The translations under genes were made by a program, and so were the position numbers. This document shows positions 34,158 through 43,701 of a DNA stretch of 64,000 bases, in pieces. Every line of letters begins with the position of its first letter. Within the stretch, counting starts at the first letter, position 1. This stretch comes from Lachnospiraceae bacterium (GTDB taxonomy: Bacteria; Bacillota; Clostridia; Lachnospirales; Lachnospiraceae), in NCBI GenBank assembly GCA_024693845.1, contig JAILKJ010000063.1, positions 1 through 64,000 of the forward strand. Direction: 5' to 3'. Under the pieces are notes generated by a model that saw nothing but the letters and a program-made list of their open reading frames with translations, ran no database searches and was not told where the DNA came from.

Positions 34158-34994
34158 TTAATCACAAGATGTGGAATCTGTAACAAATGCGTCTCTGCGA
34201 CGTTTTACTTCATATAAGAAGAGAGCGGCCGAAACGGCAGCGTTCAATGACTCGGTTTCACCCTCCATGGGGATCCTGGCTCTCACATCGGCCAGCGATA
34301 AGGTCTCCTGCTCCAGTCCGTTTCCTTCGTTTCCGATAAAAACGGCCGCCGGGGCATCTATCGCAGCCTTTGTATATTCCTCCGAGCCTTCCAGGCAGGC
34401 GGCAACCACTTTAATGCCGCGGCTTTTCAAAAGCTCTGTCAGCTCTCTCGCACTTTCATAGTAAACAAAGGGTACTCTGTAGATGGCCCCCATGGTGGAA
34501 CGTACGGTCTTGGGATTGAAAAGATCGGCGCAGCCTGCAGACAGGAACAAGCCTGCGGCTCCCGCTGCCTCCGCCGTCCTAAGCATGGTCCCCACGTTTC
34601 CGGGATCCTGGACGTTCTCCAGCACAAGGATGCAGCGTCCCTCTTTCCCGGTAAGGTCGGCCAGTATTTTTTCCGTATCATAGACAGGCTGGCGGACCAC
34701 AGCGCAGATCCCCTGGGGATGAACGGTGTCGGACATTTTTGCAAACACGTCATCCGATACAAGGACAGTCTCTCCCGAAAAGCCGTTCTCACGCAGCTTT
34801 GCCATCACGCCCGCGCATTCACTTTTCCCCGAAAAGCTCTCCGAAAGATAGAGATCGCGGATCAGGCTTCCGGGTGTCTCGGAAACCATGCGGCTTCCTT
34901 CCGCAATAAAAAGGCCGCTTCGGGATCGTTCCTTCGCGCGGCCTGTTAATGCCGATATCTGTTTGATCTGTTGATTGGATGCGGATGTGATCAT
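34158..34994 (-). CDS. SpoU/TrmH-family RNA 2'-O-ribose methyltransferase
   Basis: 278 aa from ATG 34994. An N-terminal substrate-binding domain (SNQQIKQISALTGRAKERSR, typical of the RlmB/TsnR group) precedes a SPOUT knot domain. Its motifs are NVQDPGNVGTMLRTAEAAG, VFIGNEGNGLEQE, IPMEGETESLNAAVSAALFLYE. It uses S-adenosylmethionine to methylate rRNA or tRNA, and the exact base is not deducible. The start lies one base after the pfkA stop and has only a weak ribosome site, so it depends on translational coupling. An upstream extension inside pfkA is unlikely. Confidence 0.9.
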   Translation of the reverse strand: MITSASNQQIKQISALTGRAKERSRSGLFIAEGSRMVSETPGSLIRDLYLSESFSGKSECAGVMAKLRENGFSGETVLVSDDVFAKMSDTVHPQGICAVVRQPVYDTEKILADLTGKEGRCILVLENVQDPGNVGTMLRTAEAAGAAGLFLSAGCADLFNPKTVRSTMGAIYRVPFVYYESARELTELLKSRGIKVVAACLEGSEEYTKAAIDAPAAVFIGNEGNGLEQETLSLADVRARIPMEGETESLNAAVSAALFLYEVKRRRDAFVTDSTSCD

Positions 34995-34995
34995 A

Positions 34996-35973
34996 TCATC
35001 TGGAAAGAAGTCTGCTGACTTCATATTCGTACTCGTCGATGTCCTTCTGCATAGCCAGCGCCTCATCGATATCAAAATCCAGGAACTTGCCGCCCTGGTG
35101 ACCGATCACGCGGTTGGTCTTGCCTTCGCAGAGGATGTCCGCTGCCATGGCGCCCATGATGGAGGCATAGAATCTGTCCTTACAGGTGGGATTACCGCCA
35201 CGCTGCATGTAACCGAGGATGGTGGCTCTGGTCTCCATTCCCGTAGCCGCCTCGATACGACGGGCCATGGAAGTGGAATGGCCGATACCTTCCGCATTGA
35301 TGATGATATGATGGGTCTTGCCCTTTTTGCGGTTATCGATAATGTTGTTGATGATGGCCTGCTCGTTGTAGTCGTATTTCTCTGGCAGGAGAATGTCCTC
35401 GGCGCCGTTGGCTACGCCGCACCACAGTGCGATGTATCCGGCGTTACGTCCCATAACCTCGATGATGGAACATCTCTCATGGGAGGAGGAGGTATCACGT
35501 ACCTTGTCGATGGCCTGCATGGCTGTATTGATGGCCGTGTCAAAACCGATGGTATAATCGGTACAGGCGATATCCAGATCGATGGTCCCGGGAAGTCCGA
35601 TGGTGTTGATCCCCTGCTTGGAAAGCGCCTGTGCGCCTCTGTAGGAGCCGTCTCCGCCGATAACTACGATGCCGTCGATCCCGTGCTTGCGACAGATATC
35701 AGCGCCCTTCTGCTGGCCTTCCAGTGTACGGAATTCGCTACAGCGCGCCGTTCCGAGGATGGTACCGCCACGCTGGATGGTATCGGAAACATCCTTCCTT
35801 TCCATATCAAAAATCTCTTCATTCAGAAGACCCTGATAACCCTTCTTGATCCCCTTGACCTTGACACCGTTACAGATGGCCTTTCTTGCTACCGCACGGA
35901 TGGCGGCATTCATGCCCGGCGCATCTCCGCCGCTGGTAAGGATCCCGATGGTTTTGATACTGTTCTTAGCCAA
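34996..35973 (-). CDS. pfkA: 6-phosphofructokinase, ATP type
   Basis: Phosphorylates fructose-6-phosphate in glycolysis. ATP-site GGDAPGMNAAIRA and GGDGSYRGA (Gly and Ser as in ATP-dependent enzymes), catalytic region PGTIDLDIACTDYTIGFDTA, and substrate loops MGRNAGY and LGYMQRGG are visible. The usual TIDND reads TIDLD here, an Asn-to-Leu change beside the catalytic Asp. The start codon is TTG at 35973, supported by GGGAGG eight bases upstream and the MAKNSIKTIGILTSGGD start. 325 aa. It follows dnaE by 68 nt and precedes the methyltransferase by one base. Confidence 0.95.
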   Translation of the reverse strand: MAKNSIKTIGILTSGGDAPGMNAAIRAVARKAICNGVKVKGIKKGYQGLLNEEIFDMERKDVSDTIQRGGTILGTARCSEFRTLEGQQKGADICRKHGIDGIVVIGGDGSYRGAQALSKQGINTIGLPGTIDLDIACTDYTIGFDTAINTAMQAIDKVRDTSSSHERCSIIEVMGRNAGYIALWCGVANGAEDILLPEKYDYNEQAIINNIIDNRKKGKTHHIIINAEGIGHSTSMARRIEAATGMETRATILGYMQRGGNPTCKDRFYASIMGAMAADILCEGKTNRVIGHQGGKFLDFDIDEALAMQKDIDEYEYEVSRLLSR

Positions 35974-36041
35974 TGCTTTTACCTCCCGGTATTTGTCCTC
36001 TTTACCATAACACCGCCGAAGAAAAAATGCAATAAAACCCC

Positions 36042-39000
36042 TTACAAAACACGAATGCAGTCAGCGCCGAAATGCTCCCTGAGGGCGGAAAGCACTTCCT
36101 CGTCAGCGCTGATCTTCCTGTTGGCCTCCAGGCGCTTATAAACATTCTCTTTTGTGCAGGTGATCACCACTTCATCCCGGCCTTCGGAGTCTTTCAGCAG
36201 GTCCATCAGTTCCTGCTCTCTGTCCTTGTAGGTCTGTTTATCGGGAAAAATGACCGTCACCCTTCTCGGCATATCCTCAAATGCGCAGATCTGCGAAGCG
36301 ATGACCCTGCCGTCCTTCTCATCCTCCAGCTGGGCTCTTCCCTTGACGAACAGCTTTGCATCATCCACAAGAAGATCCCTGTACTTCTCGTATTCCCGGG
36401 GAAAAACGATGACCTCAAAACTGCCCATCAGATCCTCGATGGTGATAAAGGCCATCTGCTTATCTGACTTGGTGAACTTGATGTTCTTAGCCGTCAAAAG
36501 TCCCCCCACCGTCACTTCCTGACCGTCGTGGACCTTCCGCTCTTCCTTCGCACTGTCGCCCTCCTGGAGATCATCCGTTTCAGCTGCCAGATCCAGGGAG
36601 GTGGCATTGATCCTGCGCTGCAAAAACTCCCTTTCCTCATCTAAGGGATGACCGCTTACATAGAAGCCCACCACTTCCTTTTCAAAGGCCAGAAGCTGCG
36701 GCTTTTCAAACTCGGGAACATTCGGAAGCTGTATCTCAAAGGAAGATCTGGTTTCTTCCGTGGCGATCTCAAACAGACTCATCTGTCCTTTGATATCGTT
36801 CTTCTTTTCCTTGGCATGCTGATCCATCAGACCGGCAAAAACGGAAAGGAACTGCCTGCGGTTGCCGGGGAAGCAGTCCAGTGCCCCGGCTTTGATCAGG
36901 TTCTCCACCACCTTCTTGTTGACGTTGTGATCGATATTCCGGGCGATGAATTCCTGAAGGGAAGGATACTCTCCCCTGACATTTCTCTCTTCGATGATCT
37001 CCTCGATGACGGAGCGGCCCACGGATTTCAGGGCACAGAGAGCAAACCGGATCTTACCGTCCTCCACCGAGAAATCCTCCTGAGAATGGTTCACATCAGG
37101 CGGCAGGATCTCGATGCCCATCTGACGGCAGCTGGCGATATACTCCGTAACCTTGGAACCGTTGTCGATGACGGAGGTCAGAAGTGCCGCCATGAACTCC
37201 ACCGGATAATAGTATTTGAGATAAGCAGTCTGCATGGCCACTACGGCATAGCAGGCAGCGTGGGATTTGTTAAAAGCGTACTTGGCAAAATCCATCATTT
37301 CATCATAGATCTTGTTGGCCGTCGCCGCATCGATGCCCTTTGCCACACAGCCCGGCACATGCTCGGCTTCGTTTCCGCCGACGAAGTTGGCCCGCTCTTT
37401 TTCCATAACGGCCTGCTTCTTCTTACTCATGGCACGGCGCACCAGATCGCTCCGTCCCAGGGTGTATCCGCCCAGATCACGCACGATCTGCATAACCTGC
37501 TCCTGGTATACGATACAGCCGTAGGTGGGCTTTAAGATCGGCTCCAGAAGCGGGGTATCATAGGTCACGCTTTCGGGATTGTTTTTACCCGCGATATACT
37601 GGGGAATGAAATCCATGGGACCGGGACGGTAAAGGGAAATGCCCGCGATAACGTCCTCTAAGGATTTCGGCTTCAGCTCTTTCATGAAGCTCTTCATCCC
37701 CGCACTCTCCAGCTGGAAGACACCGTCCGTTCTGCCGGTACTGATGTAATCCAGCACTTTTTCATCGTCATAATTGATCTTCTGCAGATCGATGCCGATC
37801 CCCCGGCTCTGTTCGATGAGCCCCACCGCATCCTGGATCACGGTCAGATTTCGAAGGCCCAGAAAGTCCATCTTCAAAAGTCCCAGCTCTTCAATGGTTG
37901 TCATGGTGAACTGGGTGGTGATGCTGCCGTCGGATCCCCGTGAGAGGGGCACAAATTCATCCGCCGGCTCGGGACAGATGACAACGCCTGCCGCGTGCAT
38001 GGAGGAGTGTCTCGGAAGGCCCTCTAAGCGCTTGCACATATCGATCAGCTCGCGGACCTCGGGATCCTTCTGATAAAGCTCCTTCAGATCCGGATTCATG
38101 GTAAGTGCCCGTTCCAGCGTGATGTTCAGTTCGTTGGGAACCATCTTGGACAGAGCGTCCGCCCTTGCATAGGGAAGGTCCATGGCCCTCGCCACATCCC
38201 GGATCACGCCTTTGGCCGCCATGGTTCCGAAGGTAACGATCTGGACCACTTTTTCATCGCCGTATTTATGGCGGACGTAGTCGATGACTTCCTGCCTCCT
38301 GCGGGGACAAAAGTCCACGTCAATATCGGGCATGGATACTCTTTCGGGATTGAGGAACCGCTCAAACAGGAGATTGTAGCGGATCGGATCGATGTCCGTG
38401 ATCTTCAGACAATAAGATACAATGGCTCCCGCTGCCGAACCTCTTCCCGGTCCCACGGCGATGCCATGCTCCTTGGCATAATTGATGAAGTCCCAAACGA
38501 TGAGGAAATAGTCCACAAAGCCCATCTCGCGGATGGTGTTAAGCTCGAATTCAAGACGCTCCCGCAGCTGGGGATCCGCGTCGGGATAGCGCTCCTGCAG
38601 ACCTTTTTCGCACAGCTCATTCAGATACTCCCAGCTGGTCTTGCCCTCCGGCACCTGATACCTGGGCAGCTTGTGATCGCCGAAGGTGATCTCCACATGG
38701 CATCTGTCCGCGATCTTCTGGGTGTTGTCGATGGCCTGCTGCGCATAGGGGAAAAGTGCCCGCATCTGCTCTTCGCTCTTGATGAAATACTGACCCCCGT
38801 CATAGCGCATTCTGTCTTCATCCTGCACTTTTTTCTGGGTCTGTATGCAAAGAAGGATGTCATGTGATCTGGCATCCTCCGCATAGGTATAGTGTACGTC
38901 ATTAGTGGCAACAAGGGGGATATCCAGATCGCGGCTCATGGCAAGCAGCGCGCTGTTAACGGTCTGCTGTGCGCCGATCCCGTGATCCTGCAACTCCAGG

Positions 39001-39512
39001 AAATAGTTACCCTTGCCGAAGATCTCTTCATATTCCCGTGCCGCCTCGGTGGCCTCTTTGATAAATCCCTTCTGGATCAGCAGGGGGATCTCCCCCGCCA
39101 GGCAGGCGGAAAGCGCAATGATACCTTTATGGTATTTGCGCAGGATCTCTTTATCTACACGGGGCTTGTAATAATACCCCTCCGTAAAACCAACGGAGAC
39201 GATCTTCATCAGATTGGCATAGCCTTCATTGTTCTCGGCCAGCAGCACAAGGTGATGGTATCTTTCGTCCCCACCGGGCTCCTTGTCAAAACGTGAACCG
39301 GGGGCCACATAAACCTCGCAGCCCAGGATGGGATTGATCCCTTCCGCCTTGGCCGCTCTGTAGAAATCGATCACGCCGTACATGACTCCGTGATCCGTGA
39401 TGGCACAGGCGTTCATGCCCAGCTCCTTGACACGCTTTACGCATTCGACGATTTTGTTAGAGCCGTCTAACAAACTGTATTCGGTATGTACATGAAGATG
39501 GGTGAATGACAT
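36042..39512 (-). CDS. dnaE: DNA polymerase III alpha subunit, DnaE type
   Basis: 1156 aa from ATG 39512 (GAGGGAAGAG upstream, MSFTHLHVHTEYSLLDG). The N-terminal PHP domain has the HLHVH metal site. The polymerase core carries GPGRGSAAGAIVSYCL and the catalytic PDIDVDF (about 395-401), with the third Asp in LLKMDFLGLRNL. Finger, tandem HhH and OB-fold (VTVGGLLTAKNIKFTKSDKQM) regions follow, and the C-terminal end resembles DnaE1 proteins. It lies between metK (43-nt gap) and pfkA. A dedicated promoter is not clear, so read-through from metK is possible. Confidence 0.97.
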   Translation of the reverse strand: MSFTHLHVHTEYSLLDGSNKIVECVKRVKELGMNACAITDHGVMYGVIDFYRAAKAEGINPILGCEVYVAPGSRFDKEPGGDERYHHLVLLAENNEGYANLMKIVSVGFTEGYYYKPRVDKEILRKYHKGIIALSACLAGEIPLLIQKGFIKEATEAAREYEEIFGKGNYFLELQDHGIGAQQTVNSALLAMSRDLDIPLVATNDVHYTYAEDARSHDILLCIQTQKKVQDEDRMRYDGGQYFIKSEEQMRALFPYAQQAIDNTQKIADRCHVEITFGDHKLPRYQVPEGKTSWEYLNELCEKGLQERYPDADPQLRERLEFELNTIREMGFVDYFLIVWDFINYAKEHGIAVGPGRGSAAGAIVSYCLKITDIDPIRYNLLFERFLNPERVSMPDIDVDFCPRRRQEVIDYVRHKYGDEKVVQIVTFGTMAAKGVIRDVARAMDLPYARADALSKMVPNELNITLERALTMNPDLKELYQKDPEVRELIDMCKRLEGLPRHSSMHAAGVVICPEPADEFVPLSRGSDGSITTQFTMTTIEELGLLKMDFLGLRNLTVIQDAVGLIEQSRGIGIDLQKINYDDEKVLDYISTGRTDGVFQLESAGMKSFMKELKPKSLEDVIAGISLYRPGPMDFIPQYIAGKNNPESVTYDTPLLEPILKPTYGCIVYQEQVMQIVRDLGGYTLGRSDLVRRAMSKKKQAVMEKERANFVGGNEAEHVPGCVAKGIDAATANKIYDEMMDFAKYAFNKSHAACYAVVAMQTAYLKYYYPVEFMAALLTSVIDNGSKVTEYIASCRQMGIEILPPDVNHSQEDFSVEDGKIRFALCALKSVGRSVIEEIIEERNVRGEYPSLQEFIARNIDHNVNKKVVENLIKAGALDCFPGNRRQFLSVFAGLMDQHAKEKKNDIKGQMSLFEIATEETRSSFEIQLPNVPEFEKPQLLAFEKEVVGFYVSGHPLDEEREFLQRRINATSLDLAAETDDLQEGDSAKEERKVHDGQEVTVGGLLTAKNIKFTKSDKQMAFITIEDLMGSFEVIVFPREYEKYRDLLVDDAKLFVKGRAQLEDEKDGRVIASQICAFEDMPRRVTVIFPDKQTYKDREQELMDLLKDSEGRDEVVITCTKENVYKRLEANRKISADEEVLSALREHFGADCIRVL

Positions 39513-39555
39513 ACTCTTCCCTCTTATCATAATCAGATATGCATTTCAATTGAGG

Positions 39556-40749
39556 TTAGATACCAGCCTCAGACTTCAACGCATCGGCCTTATCCGTCTT
39601 CTCCCAGGGTAGCTGGATATCGGTACGGCCGAAATGACCGTAGGCAGCCGTCTTGCGGTAGATCGGTCTGCGCAGGTCCAGCATTTTGATGATACCTGCG
39701 GGACGGAAATCAAAGTTATTTCGAAGGATCTCCACCAGTTTCTCATCGCTCACTTTGCCGGTACCGAAAGTATCTACCATGATGGAAGTAGGCTGTGCCA
39801 CACCGATGGCGTAGGAAAGCTGGATCTCACATTTGTCAGCCAGTCCTGCCGCAACCACATTTTTGGCTGCATAACGGGCAGCATAGGCTGCACTTCTGTC
39901 CACCTTGGTGCAATCCTTTCCGGAAAAAGCACCGCCGCCGTGACGGGCATATCCGCCGTAGGTGTCCACGATGATCTTGCGGCCCGTAAGACCTGCATCA
40001 CCGTGAGGTCCGCCGATGACGAAGCGTCCGGTAGGATTGATGAAGAACTTGGTATTCTCATCGACCATCTCCTTAGGGAGAACGGGATCGAAAACATACT
40101 TCTTAATATCCTCGTGGATCTGCTCCTGGGTCACATCGGGGGTGTGCTGGGTGGAAAGCACAACCGCCTCAAGACGGAAGGGTTTACCGTTCTCATCATA
40201 TTCCACGGAAACCTGGGTCTTACCGTCGGGACGAAGATAGGAAATGGTATTGTCCTTCCTTACCTCGGAAAGCTTCAGGGCAAGCTTGTGTGCCAGCCAT
40301 ATGGGATAAGGCATCAGCTCCTCGGTCTCATTGGTGGCATAACCGAACATCATGCCCTGGTCACCGGCACCGATGGCTTCGATCTGCTCATCGCTCATCT
40401 TGTTTTCCCTTGCTTCCAGGGCTTTGTCAACACCCATGGCAATATCGGGAGACTGCTGATCGATGGATACGAATACGGCACTGCCATCCGCATCAAATCC
40501 CATATCGCCGCCCACATATCCAATCTCCCGGATGGTCTCGCGGACGATGGAAGGAATATCCAGCTTAGCCTTGGTGGTGATCTCACCGGTCACAAGGGTA
40601 AAGCCGGTACATACCGCTACCTCACAGGCTACACGGCTCATGGGGTCCTCGGCCATGCAGGCATCGAGAACGGCATCGGAAATGGCATCACATACCTTGT
40701 CGGGATGCCCTTCTGTTACTGACTCGGAAGTAAAAAGTCTCTTCTCCAT
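39556..40749 (-). CDS. metK: S-adenosylmethionine synthetase
   Basis: Makes S-adenosylmethionine from methionine and ATP. The protein starts [21 protein letters not shown] at ATG 40749 (AGGAG site), 397 aa. Signatures: [56 protein letters not shown] riboswitch with a terminator sits in its leader, so end-product control of transcription is expected. The SPOUT methyltransferase downstream in the same direction is one consumer of its product. Confidence 0.97.
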   Translation of the reverse strand: MEKRLFTSESVTEGHPDKVCDAISDAVLDACMAEDPMSRVACEVAVCTGFTLVTGEITTKAKLDIPSIVRETIREIGYVGGDMGFDADGSAVFVSIDQQSPDIAMGVDKALEARENKMSDEQIEAIGAGDQGMMFGYATNETEELMPYPIWLAHKLALKLSEVRKDNTISYLRPDGKTQVSVEYDENGKPFRLEAVVLSTQHTPDVTQEQIHEDIKKYVFDPVLPKEMVDENTKFFINPTGRFVIGGPHGDAGLTGRKIIVDTYGGYARHGGGAFSGKDCTKVDRSAAYAARYAAKNVVAAGLADKCEIQLSYAIGVAQPTSIMVDTFGTGKVSDEKLVEILRNNFDFRPAGIIKMLDLRRPIYRKTAAYGHFGRTDIQLPWEKTDKADALKSEAGI

Positions 40750-40767
40750 TTTTTTCTCCTTTACATG

Positions 40768-40792
40768 AAAAACGGCCCGCAATAAGCGGACC
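40768..40792 (-). terminator. Riboswitch expression-platform terminator for metK
   Basis: GGTCCGC/GCGGGCC stem (40786-40792 with 40774-40780, one wobble), five-base loop and GTTTTT on the minus strand, 19 nt before the metK start codon. Its CTTATTG segment (40780-40786) is complementary to the 3' strand of riboswitch P1, giving an antiterminator. Confidence 0.85.
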
Positions 40793-40809
40793 ACAACTGA
40801 CGAATGATC

Positions 40810-40931
40810 CTCTTATTGTTCGATGTTTTAAAGTAAGCACTTGCTAACACATCGCTCAGGGTGGCACCTTCCCTTTCGGGGGTTGCCGTGGCTTCACAGG
40901 TCCTATGTACCTCCACCACTCTGAATAAGAG
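40810..40931 (-). promoter_or_regulatory. SAM-I (S-box) riboswitch
   Basis: Minus strand. P1 is formed by CTCTTATT (40924-40931) and AATAAGAG (40810-40817), a perfect 8 bp. Inside are the S-box signatures CAGAG next to P1, GTGGAGG, GTGAAGCC then GGCAACC, and AAGGTGCCA followed by GAGCGATG. With SAM bound, P1 holds CAATAAG and the downstream terminator forms. Without SAM, CAATAAG can pair with CTTATTG of the terminator (7 bp), letting metK be transcribed. Confidence 0.93.
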
Positions 40932-40962
40932 TTTACAGGCCTATTCAATTGGCTACATTGTT

Positions 40963-40991
40963 ACTATACCCCACACCCCGCTCTTCGTCAA
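40963..40991 (-). promoter_or_regulatory. Promoter of riboswitch-metK
   Basis: TTGACG (40986-40991), 17-bp spacer, TATAGT (40963-40968), about 30 bp before the riboswitch P1 strand. Confidence 0.75.
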
Positions 40992-40997
40992 CACAGA

Positions 40998-41026
40998 TTG
41001 ACATTTTTACGTATTTTCAATATACT
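40998..41026 (+). promoter_or_regulatory. Promoter of the soluble HD-GYP gene
   Basis: Perfect TTGACA (40998-41003), 17-bp spacer, TATACT (41021-41026). It is back to back with the metK promoter, with their -35 boxes only 6 bp apart. Confidence 0.8.
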
Positions 41027-41095
41027 GTAACTGGTTAATACTGACAGTTGGGTTATTATGCCCTTTACCTGCAAACCGTTAATCTGAGGGAAAGT

Positions 41096-42262
41096 ATGAA
41101 AAGTTATTCCGTTAGACCGGCAAACCCCAGAATGAAGAGGGTTCCGCTGACCAATCTCGTCCCGGGTATGGTCACCTCCGAGGATGTCTATACGCCGAAC
41201 AATCAGCTGATCGTTCCCAAGAACACGACCCTGACGGATAAGCTCATTGCAAAGCTTGAGCTTTATTCGGTGCTGAACGTTCGAATCGATGAGATTGAAA
41301 CGGAGGCACGAAAGTCGAACACCGCAACCTCCAAGATCACTCCCGCCTCCGAAGTAGAGGTCGGCGAGGAAGAACCCGAAGGTCTGTCCTATTCCGAGAT
41401 CATCAAGTCCAGCCCGGAGTTTGTTGAATTCCAGGCCAATTTTGATGAGGCCATAGACGGATTCAAGAGTTCCATGAACGCCATCATCGAACAGGGCGAG
41501 CCCATCGATGTCAATGAGGTGTTCCACAATACCATCGATATGTTCGATATGGAGAAGAATTCCAGCCACGGATTTTTCCATATCCTTCAGAATATGCGTC
41601 AGTACGACGACCTAACCTATGCACACAGCCTGAACGTGGCACTGATCTCCAACGTACTGGCCGGATGGCTGCACTTTTCCCCTGAAGATCAGAAGCTGGC
41701 TACCGTCTGCGGACTGTTCCATGATATCGGAAAGCTGACGATACCCGATTCCATCACCAAGAAGCCGGATAAGCTGACGGATGAGGAATATAAGATCATG
41801 AAGAACCACACAGTAGCAGGATTCCAGCTGCTGCAGAACCAGGATGTGGATGATCATATCAAGAATGCCGCTCTGATGCATCATGAGAAATGCGACGGCA
41901 GCGGTTACCCGCTGGGCATCCCGGGATCCCAGATCGACAAGTTCGCCAAGATCGTGGCCATCGCCGATGTATATGATGCCATGACCGCAGCCAGAGTATA
42001 CCGCGGACCCATGTGTCCCTTCACCGTTGTGGAGATCTTTGAGAAGGAAGGACTGCAGTGCTACGAAGCGGAATACATCCTCTGCTTCCTGGAGAACGTG
42101 GTCATGACCTTCATCAACAACCGGGTCAAGCTGACCAACGGACTGATCGGTGATATCGTTTATATCAACAAGCAGCACCTGTCCAAGCCCATGGTACAGT
42201 GCGGAAGCAAGTTCATCGATCTGTCAAAGGAAAAGGATGTTTCCATCGAGTGCTTCGTATAA
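41096..42262 (+). CDS. Cytosolic HD-GYP domain protein (probable c-di-GMP phosphodiesterase)
   Basis: 388 aa from ATG 41096 with GAGGG five bases upstream (a TTG extension to 41048 has no site). The N-terminal 70 residues resemble the beta-rich DUF3391-type front of many HD-GYP proteins (VPLTNLVPGMVTSEDVY). An acidic linker follows, then the HD-GYP domain with HDIGK (209-213) and HHEKCDGSGYPLG (262-274). No membrane segments, so it differs from the membrane HD-GYP at 22223. Intact motifs argue for an active enzyme. It is divergent from metK and converges on murA across a shared terminator. Confidence 0.92.
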   Translation: MKSYSVRPANPRMKRVPLTNLVPGMVTSEDVYTPNNQLIVPKNTTLTDKLIAKLELYSVLNVRIDEIETEARKSNTATSKITPASEVEVGEEEPEGLSYSEIIKSSPEFVEFQANFDEAIDGFKSSMNAIIEQGEPIDVNEVFHNTIDMFDMEKNSSHGFFHILQNMRQYDDLTYAHSLNVALISNVLAGWLHFSPEDQKLATVCGLFHDIGKLTIPDSITKKPDKLTDEEYKIMKNHTVAGFQLLQNQDVDDHIKNAALMHHEKCDGSGYPLGIPGSQIDKFAKIVAIADVYDAMTAARVYRGPMCPFTVVEIFEKEGLQCYEAEYILCFLENVVMTFINNRVKLTNGLIGDIVYINKQHLSKPMVQCGSKFIDLSKEKDVSIECFV

Positions 42263-42305
42263 GAAATGGATTGTAAGATCTGCAATTTAAGAATATGTAA
42301 GAATA

Positions 42306-42333
42306 ACAAAAGACCGGCTTATCAGCCGGTCTT
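42306..42333. terminator. Bidirectional terminator between HD-GYP and murA
   Basis: Perfect 10-bp AAGACCGGCT/AGCCGGTCTT stem (42310-42319 with 42324-42333), four-base loop, T-rich on both sides. The stem includes the last murA codons and its stop. Confidence 0.88.
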
Positions 42334-43614
42334 TAATTGAAATTTTTTAATGTCTTTTTCGGATTCCGCTTTTTCGATCTGAGCTCCGAGTCCCCGAAGC
42401 TTCGCATCGAAATCTTCATATCCTCTCTCTATGTAGTAGATATCATCCACTACCGTGATGCCCTCTGCGGCCAGGCCCGCGATCACAAGGGCCGCTCCCG
42501 CTCTCAGGTCCGGTGCCGAGATCCTGGCACCTGTATATTTCAATACGCCGTCAATGATGGCCGTATTACCTTCCACTTTAATGTTGGCACCCATCTTGGC
42601 CAACTCATCCACATACTTGAAACGGTTCTCAAATATGCTTTCCGTTACGATGCTGGTTCCTTCGGAAAGTGCCAGCGTTGTAGTGATCTGAGGCTGCATA
42701 TCCGTGGGAAATCCGGGATATGCCAGCGTCTTAACGTGGGTGTGGGATAAAGGACCCGAGGATACAACTCTTACCTCATCATCCGATTCCTCCACCTCGC
42801 AGCCCAGCTCGATAAGCTTGGCGGTAATGGACTCCAAATGCTTGGGGATCACGTTCCTTACCGTTACATCTCCCCTGGTTGCCGCTGCCGCAAACATGAA
42901 GGTTCCGGCTTCGATCTGATCGGGGATAACGGAGTATTCGGTTTTATGGAGCTTCTCCACGCCGCGGATACGGATCACATCCGTACCTGCGCCCTTGATA
43001 TTGGCTCCCATACTGTTCAAAAAGTTAGCCAGGTCTACCACATGAGGCTCCTTGGCCGCATTCTCGATGATGGTCCTGCCCTCGGCAAGAGCCGCTGCCA
43101 TCATGATGTTGATGGTAGCTCCCACGGTGACCACATCCATGTAGATATGTCTGCCGCTGAGCTTGTTGGCCTCTGCGATGACTCTTCCGTGTGCGATCCT
43201 GACATTTGCGCCCAGTGCCCTGAATCCCTTGATATGCTGGTCAATGGGACGGGAGCCGATGTTGCAGCCGCCGGGAAGCGCCACTTCCGCCTTCTTATAT
43301 TTACCGAGCAGAGCGCCTAAAAGATAATAGGATGCTCTGATCTTCTTGATATATTCATTCTCCACCAGTAGTGTCTGGATACCTGATGCGTTGATCACTA
43401 CGGTATGTCGGTCTTTGCGGTCGATCTTAACGCCGATCTCCTCCATAGCCTGGAGAAGCACGTTGATGTCTCTTACGTCAGGCAGATTCTCGATGGTAAC
43501 CGTTTCATCTGTCATGACGGAAGCCGCAAGGATGGCCAGCGCGGCGTTCTTGGCTCCGCCGATCTCCACCTCGCCGACAAGAGGGTTCCCCCCCTTGATC
43601 ACGTATTGTTCCAT
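42322..43614 (-). CDS. murA: UDP-N-acetylglucosamine 1-carboxyvinyltransferase
   Basis: First committed step of peptidoglycan synthesis, transferring enolpyruvate to UDP-GlcNAc. The start MEQYVIKGGNPLVGEVEIGGAKNAAL contains the substrate Lys-Asn. The fosfomycin-target Cys117 is in LPGGCNIGSRPIDQH, and RAGAALVIAGLAAEG lies near the C-terminus. 430 aa, full length. Cys rather than Asp at 117 predicts a fosfomycin-sensitive active site. The ribosome site is AGAGG. It follows the LysM/M23 gene by 87 nt and has its own promoter in that gap. Confidence 0.96.
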   Translation of the reverse strand: MEQYVIKGGNPLVGEVEIGGAKNAALAILAASVMTDETVTIENLPDVRDINVLLQAMEEIGVKIDRKDRHTVVINASGIQTLLVENEYIKKIRASYYLLGALLGKYKKAEVALPGGCNIGSRPIDQHIKGFRALGANVRIAHGRVIAEANKLSGRHIYMDVVTVGATINIMMAAALAEGRTIIENAAKEPHVVDLANFLNSMGANIKGAGTDVIRIRGVEKLHKTEYSVIPDQIEAGTFMFAAAATRGDVTVRNVIPKHLESITAKLIELGCEVEESDDEVRVVSSGPLSHTHVKTLAYPGFPTDMQPQITTTLALSEGTSIVTESIFENRFKYVDELAKMGANIKVEGNTAIIDGVLKYTGARISAPDLRAGAALVIAGLAAEGITVVDDIYYIERGYEDFDAKLRGLGAQIEKAESEKDIKKFQLKTG

Positions 43615-43649
43615 GTTGCACCTCTTTGGGTTATCTCAATATCTGTTAC

Positions 43650-43679
43650 ATTATATACCCAAGTATATGTGTTTGTAAA
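43650..43679 (-). promoter_or_regulatory. Promoter of murA with internal palindrome
   Basis: TTTACA (43674-43679), 18-bp spacer, TATAAT (43650-43655). A perfect ATATAC-N4-GTATAT inverted repeat (43653-43668) overlaps the -10 and spacer and could be an operator. Confidence 0.65.
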
Positions 43680-43701
43680 TAAATTCTTTCTAGATATAGG
43701 C

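Noticed and set aside
40988..41581. Long open frame of 197 codons on the minus strand opposite the soluble HD-GYP gene
   Set aside because: Its sequence mirrors the HD-GYP coding strand, it has no ribosome site, and it crosses two good promoters.
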